Source of the DNA: Phoronis australis
Lineage: Eukaryota; Phoronida; Phoronidae
Assembly (NCBI GenBank): GCA_002633005.1
Contig: NMRA01000081.1
Span: 377,995 to 441,994, forward strand
Direction of reading: 5' to 3'
DNA: 64,000 bases
Part shown: piece by piece, positions 10,962 through 24,300 of the stretch
Numbering within the stretch: the first letter of the stretch is position 1
Layout of the letters: every line of letters begins with the position of its first letter
Notes under the pieces: generated by a model
Databases searched by the model: none
What the model was told of the DNA's origin: nothing
The model's input: only the letters and a program-made list of their open reading frames with translations
Program-made: the position numbers and the translations under genes

Positions 10962-12830
10962 CTATAATAATAATAATTCCTGTCTAGCAGTTGCCACAAT
11001 GTAATTTTTTTCTAATTTCAGTAAAATTATCAAATAAATTCTACCACGACTTCACTACACTTAGTTGTTTTTCAATTAGTTAAAATTTACAAATATCATT
11101 TGCTTGTCTTTATGTCTTATTGGGAAAATATGATACTTTGGAAACGAAAAATTATGGCATTTTATAGGCTACGGTACATGTATATACAATTTAATTTATG
11201 ATATCCGTGTGGCGCCCACTAGTCCATGCAATCGACTAGAGAAACGAACGACACACGAAGCCTCACAAATAACAGCATTTTTCAAATTGTTCCAGCATTT
11301 TGCCATAGACAAAAATACCAGGCACCACTGACGGCCAGCCATGATGATAGTCATCTCTAATCTTACAAACATATATTACTCTTAAGACCTACGCTGGCTT
11401 TTCACTTACGAATTTTGGGTTTGTAATTAGACACGTCTTAGTTAAAGCTTGTTGAATCTCGGTTTCTTATCCGACAGTAAGTCTATAATAAACAAAAAAC
11501 ATTCTTTGATATTGGAACATTCTCTCACTTGGTAGTCCAATCACACTTTCGAAGGCATGTTGCATCAAGGTCGGTGTTCGTCTGTTTCTGTATGACGTTG
11601 TTCTGCACGGTTGAAAAACACCAGGTTTTGCAACAGATTTCCCGCCAAGTATCTACGAATTTAAAATGGCGTGGACCCAGTCGCTTGAGTTATTAGAACC
11701 ATTTAAGGGTCATCATTTAAAACAAACAAATACAAATTGCTTTTCGAAATGTGAGAAAATATAGCAAATATCTTTGACCCGTTAAAGTGTGACCCCAAGT
11801 CTTTGCTGGACAACTAAACTCGACCATTGATGATATTACCACGTGTGGTATCTTAACCAGGCACATGGAATATATTTTTAAGAGTGATCACTGCAACCTC
11901 AGTCTCGTTTTGTGAATTTTAGCAGCTATATAATGCCGCGAGAATAGAATAGGGTTGAATTTGCACTCTGGAGGCCTGTGGTACTTTTAGGGGTGGTCCG
12001 TTTCTGGAAAATATCGCTGCATAATCTACACGCACTTGAAAATAGTCACTTTCCATAGAGCACCTCTAGAAAACTTGTTTTACATATTTTCTTATTATTT
12101 TTTTCAATTTTCTCAATTTAAAAAACAAAGAACGTTTTCCACAATAAATGCACATGTACACCCGAAACTCAGGTGATGTCTCAGGACTTCCAATAAGTGT
12201 ATAACTGCTGCGGATTAAAAAATGATTTAGGCGTTAGTGAAGCAAAGAGTGTCAGTCTAGTTGTACCTCACCTGATGTAAAATTGGGTAAAGACTACACA
12301 GCGCCATGTTTGCTCATACACACGTCTTCTTATGCATATAAACTATCGCATCCACCAAGGTACCGTGTTGGTCGCTGTTTTCTTAACTTTTGATCAGATG
12401 ACTTTCATACGGGAAGTGGTGTCCTCAATAATACCATAAATTGAAACGCTTCTCTTCACCCAATACTGAGCTCCCGAGTTAGTTTCCTCTTGAGCAGAAA
12501 TCAATATACCCACTCAGCTTGTCAACTTTTTGATCGAAACACTCGCCAGTGTTTTTCTGCTTTGTGAAATGACACATCTTCATTTTATACTCTCGGGGGG
12601 TCCCGATGGTGAAATCGACTGCTACTCGTTATAAAATTATTTATTTTATAATGGGATCCTCTTGGATAAGAGCCAGAGACAATTGTTCTCTTTACTCCGT
12701 TAACTAAGTCTGGCATTATGGGACGATGACAGCGCGCGGGAGGTTCAATGACGCGATCGCCAAGTATGCTTTCGACTCCTCGCGGGAGAGTGATCAGTAT
12801 GGCTGCCGAGGCATAACTCTTTCGGAACGC
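10962..12830. other. Non-coding stretch, nothing recognised
   Basis: No supported exon. Bases 12629-12651 form a small A/T hairpin with 9-bp arms (TTATAAAAT/ATTTTATAA). The stretch from about 12720 to 12830 is richer in CpG than its surroundings but has no gene I can name. Confidence 0.35.
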
Positions 12831-13096
12831 ATGCGCGCACACAGCCTAAAATATAGGGGGGACTCGAATTTTTCGGTATGCGAACCTTTTACTGAAGAAA
12901 ATCAACGAGGACTAAAAAAATGTTGCCCACTAGGTTCAGGCCTACAAATTGTGCATGCGCGCCGAATTCCTGTGGACTTGGTGGACTTCTAGTTCGCTCG
13001 GACTTTTTGTTTCATTGAGGCAGACCTTTTTGCCCAATTCGCCAAACTGGGGGCTCGTTCGAGCCCCCGACCCCCNCCCCCCCCTGGTGCGCCCAT
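12831..13096. mobile_element. 266-bp MITE with ATGCGCGCAC termini, copy 2
   Basis: Second, diverged copy of the element at 8930-9204 in the same orientation. The left end is ATGCGCGCACACAGCC; the right end reverse-complements to GCATGGGCGCACC. An unresolved N in the C-run (13076) is a homopolymer sequencing problem. Confidence 0.72.
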
Positions 13097-14583
13097 GCAA
13101 CCAACAGGCCAACGATTTGCATACCGTGAAAGTATATCGCGCAAATTATTTTGTACAAATTACGAAATTCTGCAACAATGCCTCATTTCATAAAAGGTTT
13201 CACTGGCTTTTTTATACCATTTTCATCCTGCCGTAAAAGTTTCAGTTCAATTTGTTGTCTTGAACAGTGGATGGATTTGTTTTTATTTGGTTTTAAATCG
13301 ATTAAATTGAAACTAGACAACTTCTCTCAAAAAGTCTTAAATTTTTCAGCCAAGATGACGTCATTGGACATTTATTTCAGTTACAGCCAAAGTTGAAATT
13401 CAGGCACACATTGTCTATTGATACCGTACATTGTGACTAATGAACTCAGAGGTCGGTGAATCATGATCTTGATAATTTAATATTGTAAGGAATTCTTTAA
13501 GTCCTCACGTTCATTTTCACTTAATTTTGATCCTTGGGGAGACCCAAAGGTCTCGTCGACGTCCCTTTTTGCACTTGATGTCATGATATGTCTGGCCTGC
13601 GCCTCATACAGATCGGTTTTAAATCGTCTAAGATAAAAATACTTTATCATTTACTTACATTGTTCTAGTGGCAGTTTATTTTAAGGAAGATACATTCGTC
13701 ACAATAGCGTGTGGCATGTTTCGTTGAACCGTACTCCGTAAATCGTAATGAATCGTATGTTCTGTCACACCATCTTCCACTTTAAAACTGCGGCTGCCCT
13801 CATCTCGGTTTCCAAGGTCCGCACCTGGGGTGACCGCAGCTGGGCCGAAGTAATCTCCTAGCTATGAAAACTTGAAATCTAAAATATTTTTGACATTTAC
13901 CTCCTACGTAAGTACGGACCCAAGATGATAGTTGTTAATGAGTCTACATGTGCTAAACGGAGTACACGGTTCAATACGTGTATGAATGTCCGACCCCGGC
14001 TACATCTTATTCCGGCTTGGACCCCCGGTCCCAAATCAGAAAAATAAAGCGAAGCCATGGTTATCGAATTTCATGCGTTTAATAAGTCACTTGCTACGGA
14101 TATAGCCGTCAACAAATGAACTACAGGGCTTAGCATCGAACTGGACAGGCCTGTCAACCCATGTATATTTCAAAGCCTGAACAACAAAAATGACCTCTAA
14201 AGAGGCACGTGACTGGAACAAAGCGGTACATTTTGAGAACCTTGCCACTTTCGCCTCTCTGCCGTTTTTGTACAAGCTTGTTAAATGTTCAAACACTTTG
14301 ATTGTGCATAATAGCCGAAATTCTATTAGAGCCTACTATAAGGACGCAGTCATATTTTTACTGGGTCTTAAAATATAGCAAAATAATACACTTAGTTTTA
14401 TGATGGACGAAATTCATTGCAGTTATAAATGAGTGGATAAATAAATACAAAGTATATACAAGCGATTGAAGAACTAATTTTGATGGGTTTAGTGGAAACA
14501 CTCGAGCTCTCCCTAACTACCCCGGGCCACCCTAGAACTTCCCAAGGCATTGTCATTGAAACATGGTAAGGATACAAAAGCCA
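13097..14583. other. Non-coding stretch, nothing recognised
   Basis: Open frames here lack splice support and familiar motifs. This is the gap between the left-flank debris and the possible 3' end of the organizer gene. Confidence 0.35.
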
Positions 14584-14589
14584 TTTATT
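14584..14589 (-). terminator. Possible polyadenylation signal of the organizer gene
   Basis: The nearest exact AATAAA I found on the minus strand downstream of the organizer stop codon (17164) is here, which would give a ~2.6-kb 3' UTR. A variant ATTAAA lies at 16674-16679, about 490 bases after the stop. Sequence alone does not decide between them. Confidence 0.22.
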
Positions 14590-15162
14590 GTCGCTGGTGT
14601 TTCGTAAGTACATTGTTAATAAACTTGGATAACAAACAACGATTTTTGAAATCGTTAAAATCAGATCAGTTGCTTATACATATTATTGCAGTATTACAAT
14701 TAATTTGGCAAAGTACTTTCATAACACAGGTTCTAAAAGAAGTCATCGGCAACTCAAGACCTCAGTAGCAACCTAAAACACCAGCTAAAGATGTTGCTGT
14801 AAATAAACAAATAATAGTACAACTATGGTTCCCGCCTGCTGGTGACTCATTTTGAAATCTGAGCCTCAAAGCTGGCATCAGGTGGCGCTGGGTAAACAAA
14901 ATGAGGATCTAATCAATTTAAGCTAGAAAAAAAGATCCTGACCCATTTCGGCTGGTATCAGATGACTTTCTTTTTGAAAATATGAACAACTAAAATATAC
15001 CAGTGACAACACATCGACTACAACCACTTATTGGCCATACATACAATACATAACAACAGCAAAGTCAAGCAGATTAATTTCACAAAGAATAGAATGTATA
15101 AAACATGCTTGAATATACAAAGAAATGTACAAAACAGAAGTCCACACAAAATGAAAATCTAC

Positions 15163-15193
15163 AATATATATATATACATATATATACATATAA
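15163..15193. repeat. TA-rich simple repeat
   Basis: Short TATATATATACATATATATACATATA-type run, low complexity, in the 3' flank of the organizer gene. Confidence 0.8.
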
Positions 15194-16327
15194 TAAAGGC
15201 AGACTGGATCATACAATATTTATAAAATTTCAACATTATATGTACAGGAATCAATTTACAAAAAACTAAAATGGCATAGTTACACACTAGTAACACCTGT
15301 ATCCATGACTATCGCACATCAGACAATAATATACCCCTGAAAAGCCTAGCCTTGGGGACAACTAGAGGCTGTACAAGGCAGTTAGTTCTCAGTGGCCATG
15401 CAGAGCCGAAAGACACACAGCCTAATGACCCTGATCAAACAATGGTCTTTTGTAACTAAAAAGAAAGATTAAGGGATATGCCCCAAATAAACAATATCAC
15501 TAAGGCAACGAACTTGAATTTTCTGATGTACATGCATGCGCAAGACCACGCAATGACAAAAAGCAGACAAGTGTTCAACCTCCACTACTAATGACACTAC
15601 TATGGCATACATGTAGGCAGCACAACTTATGTGAAGGGGAGTGTTAAGGGAGGATAAGACTGGTGATGACAAGATGAGGAAAACTTTGGAAAAGTTTCTG
15701 CAACAACACAAAAGTAAAAGTTCATGTCCCTGACACATGACACCTTGAGTTGGCAAATTTCATTTTACTTTGGTTTTTCGCATATATAACAGGACCATTT
15801 CACCAGCACTTTTAAGGAAAGACTGTAAATGTGAAGACTTAAGTGAAGCACCAGTATATGCCAGTAAGCCACTGCTGAGTCACAGTGTAAACAATGAAAG
15901 TAACCAAGCAAGTGTCACTCAAACAATGTGCCAAGATTCAAGAGATTACAATTAGAAAACCCAGCCATCTTTGTATATATTCAAATATACGGTCTGTTAG
16001 ATACATTCAATAAGACATTTGAGATAAATCTGTGTATAAACAAGATAATCCTAATTCACAGTAGTATACAACTGCTGGTACGAGAGTAAAATAGAAAAAA
16101 CAATGCCTTTACAGCAGCTTGTTTTTCTATTTTACACAGAAAATTATCAAACAAAATCATTTGAATAAACACTGTAACCTAACAGAGCATTAATATCTGA
16201 CAGTCCGTTTGAGACTGTATGTCAAAAACATAACAAAAACAGATTTTTAACACAAAACAGCCAAATGAGCATTTCCCTACAAAATCAAAAAAAAGATCTT
16301 GTAAGTTCAATATCATATTCAAGTTAA

Positions 16328-16501
16328 GTACAGATAACCATCAGAGATAGAGAAAAGTACAGATAACTATCAGAGATAGAGAAAAGTACAGATAACCATC
16401 AGAGATAGAGAAAAGTACAGATAACCATCAGAGATAGAGAAAAGTACAGATAACTATCAGAGATAGAGAAAAGTACAGATAACTATCAGAGATAGACAGA
16501 A
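16328..16501. repeat. 29-bp tandem repeat, six units
   Basis: Six consecutive 29-bp units, each beginning GTACAGATAACYATCAGAGA and ending in TAGAGAAAA. They are nearly identical; the last unit ends GACAGAA. Internal AGAGATAGAGA runs make it purine-rich on the plus strand. It sits 0.7-0.8 kb after the organizer stop codon, so it may be in the 3' UTR as a pyrimidine-rich array on the transcript. Confidence 0.95.
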
Positions 16502-17163
16502 GTACAAGTAACTAGTAATATGCTACGGCAAGTCTCCACTTATTTCAAACAAAAATAACGTTTTTCCATTTTTCAAAGCTGGATTACCATGCTGCAGATA
16601 ATGTAAATTTTACCAAACGTTGTTTTACGTCACCTACACAGTACTAGCCAAGCTGGTAATAGACTAAACTGTATTTAATATTTTCTTTTTTGGACCAATT
16701 TGACGAAACAGTATTTAACTTGTCATCCATATTGTGAAGAGTTACCATAGTAACTGTATACAGAGATGTTTGTTTTATAATTCACCAGTGTTAAGTTGAA
16801 GTGCCAAGAAACTCGCAGACCATCGAAGAAACTAAATTTTGATTTAGACCACATACTGTTGTAAAATTGGTCTCAAGTTGTTTTTAGTCAGATGAGAAAG
16901 TACTTTTGATCTGGCAAAGAACTGAAAGTTTGTTATTCCACGAGACTATGGTCAGTGAATAAAATGATACAGTGTCAACTTGCATGGTATCAAGCAACAA
17001 CGGATTGTCAGCTCTTTCAAAGTCCAGAAATCAGGCCTATTTGTCTACGGAATAATTTGATATCAATTTCATAACAGCAAGAGATCTAAATCAACACTTT
17101 GCTTTTCGTGATGGAAGGAAAGTTTAGTCAGTTTAACACGTGTTTCTAAATAAAAGAATTCCA

Positions 17164-18372
17164 CTAATTTTTTTGTTCAAACTGAGCAATTCTTGATGCT
17201 AAAGTTGCACTTTTAGGTGGTTCAGCTCTAGGGGAAGGTTTCGGTTTCTCGTTCAAGGTGGCCGGCAAAGTCGAGACTTTCCCTGGACCTAATTTAACCT
17301 TCCCAGCAGGACTGTTTGACCGATAAGCTGCTGTCTGGCCAAATCGTGGGGTGCTAGCTCCATTACTGGGCTTCTTCCCCACAGGTGACTTGACATTTGC
17401 AGGAGTGCTTGGACTTTGGTCTTCCTGAAGAAATCGACTGACAAGTTTCTGATTCAAACATGTTGAAATTTCCGGATCATTGCCACTACGGGCCAGAATT
17501 TCTTTCTCGGAATCTTGTTTTCTGAGCTGGCCCTTGACAGGAGTAGTTTTTCCGTTGCCAACTTTTTTGTTTGCATTTTCAAAAGGTCTCGGCTTTGCTA
17601 CAGGCTTGACTTCATTTTTCACAGCAGATGGCTTATTCAAACTGTTTCCATTAGTGTTGGATTTCCATGGTGATTTCTCACCCGTTGACTCACTTTCTTT
17701 ATCCAACCACAGCTTCTTGACAGCAACAGCAGTGTTCTTGGTGGGCTCAGATACAGTTTTATTACCAAGATCTTGATTTTTAGAGGGTGCAGTGCTTCTT
17801 TCATGGCCGGCTGGAGAAGAATCACTTAAACCAAACCCTGATTGGTTCTTTGAAGAAGAATTTGGTAGACTATCGCGTTTTGTAACACCCTTGAATGTAC
17901 CGCTACCTGACCCACCAACTGTGCCACTTGCAGACCCCCCAGAACTACTACCGGCACTTCCTTGCCGCTGGAGCGGAGAGCTGGGGTTTTCATTTATTTT
18001 ATTTTTCAGCCGTTTCACCAAGCCACAAGGCACGCTCGTCGTGTCTTCAGTCACATTGACAACATACGAGTGTTTAGCATGTGAACTGCCCTCCTCAAAA
18101 GGTTCAGCGTCGTCGTACACATCACCCCCAGCAACGGGTTCGTATTCGCTGTCCGAGTCGCATGGTTTGATCAAGTTGGTGGCATTAAGATAATTATCTT
18201 CTGACACACCAGAGTTGCAATACTCCCGTGCAAGCACTTCTTCATATGGAATCTCCTCATAGATGGAGTCTTTGTTGTTAGCTTCGAGGTATTCTCCCAT
18301 GTCCGGCACAATATGTCCCTCAAAACCATCAAAATTCTCATAAAGCGGATCCAAGTGAGATGCATCAGGAAC
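17164..18372 (-). CDS. NCF1: Organizer exon 11: tyrosine/proline-rich C-terminal tail
   Basis: Acceptor TTTTACAG before 18372; 402 codons then TAG at 17164-17166 (residues 347-748). It opens with an acidic tyrosine cluster: YENFDGF at 357, YEEI at 384, YEEV at 389, SEYEPV and DVYDD further on. A serine/glycine-rich low-complexity stretch follows, then basic proline-rich pieces ([24 protein letters not shown]), and the end is [14 protein letters not shown]. Proline-rich ends bind SH3 partners in this family; here the exact partner is unknown. Confidence 0.92.
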   Translation of the reverse strand, partial: VPDASHLDPLYENFDGFEGHIVPDMGEYLEANNKDSIYEEIPYEEVLAREYCNSGVSEDNYLNATNLIKPCDSDSEYEPVAGGDVYDDAEPFEEGSSHAKHSYVVNVTEDTTSVPCGLVKRLKNKINENPSSPLQRQGSAGSSSGGSASGTVGGSGSGTFKGVTKRDSLPNSSSKNQSGFGLSDSSPAGHERSTAPSKNQDLGNKTVSEPTKNTAVAVKKLWLDKESESTGEKSPWKSNTNGNSLNKPSAVKNEVKPVAKPRPFENANKKVGNGKTTPVKGQLRKQDSEKEILARSGNDPEISTCLNQKLVSRFLQEDQSPSTPANVKSPVGKKPSNGASTPRFGQTAAYRSNSPAGKVKLGPGKVSTLPATLNEKPKPSPRAEPPKSATLASRIAQFEQKN

Positions 18373-21300
18373 CTGTAAAATATCTTGATAACTAACAACT
18401 GGAATCACAACATATTCAAATACTAAGGAACGTTTCCTTTTTTGAAGGCGTTTTCATCAAATTGGCATACTTTGCTTACTATAAAAAGTGCTTTGAACCT
18501 GCAAATTTGTTTAACCACATTAATAAAAATAACAATTCTTCAAACCGAAGGTGTGACTCTCACCACTGTATTGGTTTTATTACCAGTTTCTGGCATCATT
18601 GCTCTTACGAAATACCAAATTGTTCTGTATTGAGGCAGGGACTGAAAAGAGCAGGCCTTTAAGCAACACTTATCAGAGCAGATAAATCTGACAACTTACA
18701 TTGACTTGCTCACTGCACCACAGTTCCCTCTTGAAGTGTTATTTTACTCATTTTGTTTTTATTTAACTCGACCGAAAAGGTTCAAATCATCTTTTGAGGC
18801 AAGTAAAATATGTCAAAGTAAAAAAATGCAATAAAAATGTAAAGATCTCCCTTACAAGATCATAGTAAATGTCCTTCCAGAGCTTGCTGTCAAAAACAGT
18901 CAACTGATTGTTACCTTCGTAATGTTCTTAGAATTACACTTCTCATATTGCAACATTTGATATTCTTCTTCAACACACAACGCATAGAAAATAAATCCTT
19001 ACCATGCATATTAAACATGTTCAACAACATTTCGACTTTTGCACTTCATTTGTACACTTTGATATCTATGACAACAACATTCATGTCATTCTTGTGCGAC
19101 ACAAAGTATGAGTAAGATGTTTCTATTTGGGATAACTTCACTTATCGCAAGCTCCGCCCCCTTGCGAAATGCCGACAAACAAACAATAAGTTTTACCCGG
19201 CAACGTGTTGTTTGTCAGGTAAAATGGCGGCTTAGAAAAGAGGGTGTGTCACGACTGCTGCGTTCTGATTGATCAGTTAAGCCAAAATGTACTTACAGGG
19301 GGTTTCTTTCCCCTGTTGACTTTTCTTCTTGTGCTCATTTTTCTGTAACTTGTAAGGTCTCGTTCCTTCCTTGTAAACTTGCTTGTTGGGTTTTTAATTG
19401 TACATCTGAAAGAAAATGCAGAGAGCACGTCAGTGCTATTCACAATGATGTATTCTAAATCTAGTCTTTCACGAAACACTAAAAAATGGGCCAAAAAAGA
19501 AAATAGAATTTTTAGTTTTAAACCTTATCCTTTACAAGTACAGCACACACTAAAAGTTTCAGACAAAATGACCCACAATTCCCTGTCATGGCAGCTGGGC
19601 GGAAGTCAAGTCATTGTCTGAGTAACGTTCCTTCATGACTGAGAATGACGGGGAATTTACACGAAGTTCGTGAGGTGTCAAAGCCTTTCTGTAATCAGAA
19701 TTTTGCTGTTACAGGTCATTAACACTGTTTTTACTGTTACCAGAATTAGACGTCATGACTGGGAAACAATATTTTGACTGATTACTTTGAATTTGTCTTG
19801 TACTGTATGATGACTGAGATCAAAAATTCGATATCAGTAAGTTGACCATTCTGTTTTTGGGCTTTGTACACTCAAAGAGCCCACAATGCAGTTTCGTTGA
19901 GATAACCTGTCCAGGCTCACCTACAGCAAGTCTTTGTTCACAGATGACATGTGATTACATGCCTATATCCATTAAGCCAATGACACTAAGATACAAGTTG
20001 TCAAACAAAACAAGATACTGATCTTCACAATTTCAAATCGATGATAATAGCATGATGCAATATATATATATGGACTTATGGCCAAAGCTTTCATCAACGA
20101 AATATTGGGGTATGCCATCAAAGTTTGACAGTAAAAATCTACTTTGCTGCAAAGACCATGCCATTCAGTGCAACTCTGGCTATGGAACTGTGAAAACGAG
20201 ATGATGCACAGTTTTGATGAGCTTTACCCTTAGTTACTTTTAACCACACTTTCATATTTGATTTTGACTTTGTGCACACATGACGATGCTTTGTCCAACC
20301 ATTTACTGAATAGTTTTTGACTCACCGTCTTGGGGGCGGAGTCTTGTTATGTACTGGTATATCCTCATTGGTTGGTATGGCCAGCCTCTCTTTGACATCA
20401 AGGAATGGATTCTCATAGGGTTTCAAGTAAGTAGATGGGGCATGTCCAACAGTGCCATTATAGCTATGGAATACAAACATCATCAGAGAACATGCCTTCA
20501 GGAAAATATTGTCATGAAAACAAAAAAACCAGGACAAGTATTCATAATGTATTTCCATAGACCATTCCAGCACACTTACTCAAGACAGTTGAAATTTCTG
20601 ACCAAACTCCAAGTCTTTCTTCAGCAAATGGTATGCAACACTAACACACGTAAAAGTTTCCATTTTTCACTCCTTTGTTGGACTATTCAAATGGTATCCA
20701 AATAGGTATCAGTACTATGTCCAGTTTACAGTGCTTAAAGTTCCTCAGGATGCATCATAGGTATTTTGCATAGTGTAGGTCAAAATTGTTTGTCCTAAAT
20801 CCTAGTTATCTTGATTCAAGTCCTCTTGGCTCAACCTATCTTACTAAAGAGAACATTACCAACTGCTGAGTGATGCTATGATGTGTACTCACTTTATGAC
20901 CCACCAACCATCTAAGGACTTGTTCATCACTTCAACAATGACACCAGCCTCAAATGAAACTTCATCATCGAAACAGGCTTTGTAAGCATTGATGGCAACA
21001 AATCTCTCTCCTGAAATGACATCCGGAGATTGAAGAAGCTCTATATGTATATATCTCAGAGAGACTACGATTGCCAGTGATTTTTTGACAACGAAATGGA
21101 ACCTTTCAAAACTGATAGCCAAATAAGTGATCCGTAACACTAAAGCAAAAAGAGATATTGCAAAAGGTTACATTTTGATAACATATGACTGCGGTATAAA
21201 CTTGATTAGTGATGCTACTGGTCCGTCAGTATTGTAGTATCCTATTGGTCCATCAGTATTGTGGTGTCCTGTTGGTCCGTCAGTGTCCTGGTGTCCTGTT

Positions 21301-24300
21301 GGTCCGTCAGTGTCGTGATGTCCTGTTGGTCCGTCAGTGTCGTGATGTCCTGTTGGTCCGTCAGTGTCATGGTGTCCTGTTGGTCTGTCAGTATCCTGGT
21401 GTCCTATTGGTCCACCAGTATCCTGGTATCCTGTTAGTTTGCCAGTATCCTGGTGTCCTATTGGTCCTCCAGTATCCTGGTGTCCTATTGGTCCTCCAGT
21501 ATCCTGGTGTCCTATTGGTCCGTCAGTATCCTGGTGTCCTATAGGTCCGTCAGTATCCTGGTGTCCTATTGGACAGTCAGTATCCTGGTGTGCTATTGGT
21601 TCGTCAGTATCCTGGTGTCCTATTGGTCTGCCAGTATCCTGATGTACTATTGGATCGTCAGCATCCTGGTGTCCTATTGGTCAGTCAGTATCCTGTTGTC
21701 CTATTGGCCCGTCAGTGTCCTGGTGTCCTACTGGTCTATCAGTATCTTGGTGTCCTATTGGTCTATCATTATCCAGATGTCCTATTGGTCAGTATCCTGG
21801 TGTCCTATTGGCCTATCGATGTCCTGTTTACCATAACACTCACCTAAACATGGTTCAGCTTCATCCTGATCAGGAGACTCGTCAACAGGCTCTAGATATG
21901 AAGCAGGGGCCCAACCCTGTTTGGTCTCCAACTGAACAAACCACCACCCTGTGAAGATGAAGGGCAAGTGTTAAGGATATTTAGGACCTTATTTACTAGT
22001 CCGTGTATTTGGACACAAACTAAAGATTTTAACATAGTAAAAGTAAATATATTTTCTGAAAGTAGGTTTGTAGAATTAGATTTATAACTTTTGACCAAAT
22101 GCCATTAACTGTGTGACCATGCTTGTAAATAAAATTCAGAAAAAAGAACAATATTAACAATATGACCAAATTTTTGCTATACATAAATCTCAGAAACGCT
22201 TAATTACTTCACCTTCATTTGATGTAACTTTTGATTTTTTCATAAAGATCATAAGTGTCTATTTTTGATAGCCTGTCGTGCAAAAGTGGAATTCTAACAA
22301 AACAATTCTTGTGTTGAAGAACAGTGCATATATCGTGGTATTTGAAAGTTTCATTCGAATCCCATCAGCCATTTCTGAGGCATGATGTTGCAAACTTTGT
22401 CAATACCAAAACTCCCCTGTCCCAATCTTAGGAATTAAGAAAAAAAATCACTTTATGTACTGCCAAAACTGGAGAATTTAAACTGTATCAATGGCTTAAA
22501 ATATTCATTCAATCATAAAATTTTCCTCTGTAACTTGATTCTTGGTTTTTGTGGAAAGCGTGTCATAACAAGGCATTCATCAGTGACACTACTTGGCAGC
22601 ATGTTTCTGTTCACACATTCAATGTCATTACGCTCTGTACACCACAAGGAGGACACACTTATTTGATAATTCCCACTTCCCTCAGGATTATGTAGCTACA
22701 GAGACAACCCAATGACAGGACAGAGAAGACAACATGAGCCCACACACATGTACATGGCCACATAAAAACCATTAACGTCTAGTTTTAATGACTTCAAAGC
22801 AGATTTCCCTTGCAACCACGTTTTTGAACATAGAAGCGTCTACAAAAATCAACAAAGGTCAGGTCACACCTGGGGTCATGTTTTGACAGGTGTTTTTATA
22901 ATGCTCATAAATTCTCCAAGCATTTCCAAACTTCTTCAGTCAGCAAAAGTTACAAGCTATATAACCCAGTCTGTTAGATTGTCCGGCATGAAACCTTACA
23001 GGGACATAATTGGTGAGAAAAAGTTTTCTAAGATCAGCCTCAGCCTGGAATCAAAGCTGTTACCCCTCCGAGCGCAGTCGAAGAGTTATGCTCTGCTGGC
23101 AGAGCTATATCTCACTTGACAAATGGAAGAGTATTTGAAGGACACTGAACTGGTATAAAGTTACTGCCCTTGCTTTTAGCAAATGTCAAACAATGGTGAG
23201 AACTGTCAATTAGAACTAAATCACAACAAAACAAATTCTGTTGAGATCTGGTCAAAGCTAATAACTCCAAGAAGTCTAACCTATATGATAACCCAAATTT
23301 GTTTTTCCCTGCTACAAAACCTATAATGCATCTTTAAAACAGCTCAATAACAATCAGGGCCCGGTCTCTAATCTTGTACTCGAAAAGAACTCGAAACTAT
23401 TTTTGGCAATTTCTTTGCTCCTTTTGTGCGAATTTAAGATAATTGGTTATCAGACTGTGCTCGAATACATTATAGTTTATGCATAGGAGTTTCTAGTTCA
23501 AGTTTGCCCTTGAAGACCCTTATATTCATGCTACAAACTCGAGTAAAAACTCGAACTTATTGCTTTAATATTGGGTTTACAAACTGTGAACTAAGGGCAA
23601 TAAATTATCTACGTAAGTTATTGTGTACTCGAGCATAGAATAATAGACACTTATCTTGAGTTTGCCCAAAAGTAAAGTAGAAAATGCCAAACCAAATTTC
23701 GAGTTCCATTTCGAGTAAAAGATTGGAGACCGGGCCCAGGTGTATTCGCAACATGAAGTGACAACATCAACCATTGACTTCGCTGCTGGACCACAAGATA
23801 CTGAAGTGATCAGATGGTACTCACCGTTGGCATTTTTATCAACAACCTCCATTACTTCCCCAGAGTTGAAGCTGATCGTAGATTTGTTGGTGGATGCATA
23901 GCTAGCGATGGCAATATATAGCTCGCACTGCAGGGGACCAGAGATTTCACCAAGCTCATCTGAAATCAGAAAAAACGTTTAAGCTTCAAACGTCATGTCT
24001 TGATTTAAGAGATGTTAAAACCCATTACAGACGATAAAAGTCGAATGATACTGTGATATAAAGACATGCCTCGATAAAATTGTATAATGAAAACCCAGCA
24101 TTCCATTATTGGCTCTTTCTCCATGGGTGTCACATGTAGGGAGTGAGTCACACATTATACAGATGCAAATTATATAAACATGAACAATTGGTCATACTAT
24201 CCATAAGCAAGGGTCAAGAAACATGCATAGATAATCAGGACCTAGTAACAGTTAACAATTTTGCCAATAGAGAGCACTAGCAAAACCCCCTGTAAATCTT

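Larger units (their letters stand above)
14590..17163 (-). other. Likely 3' UTR/3' flank of the organizer gene
   Basis: A/T-rich sequence directly 3' of the organizer stop codon, without coding signals on either strand. It contains a TA-rich simple repeat (about 15163-15193) and a six-unit 29-bp array (16328-16501). Whether it is transcribed depends on which polyadenylation signal is used. Confidence 0.35.

Noticed and set aside
17480-18193. Plus-strand open frames opposite the last organizer exon
   Set aside because: They are shadows of the well-supported minus-strand coding exon.
21209-21847. Long plus-strand open frames (up to 127 codons) through the 27-bp repeat
   Set aside because: Repeat unit length is a multiple of three, so several frames stay open by construction; the sequence is inside a spliced intron of the minus-strand gene.
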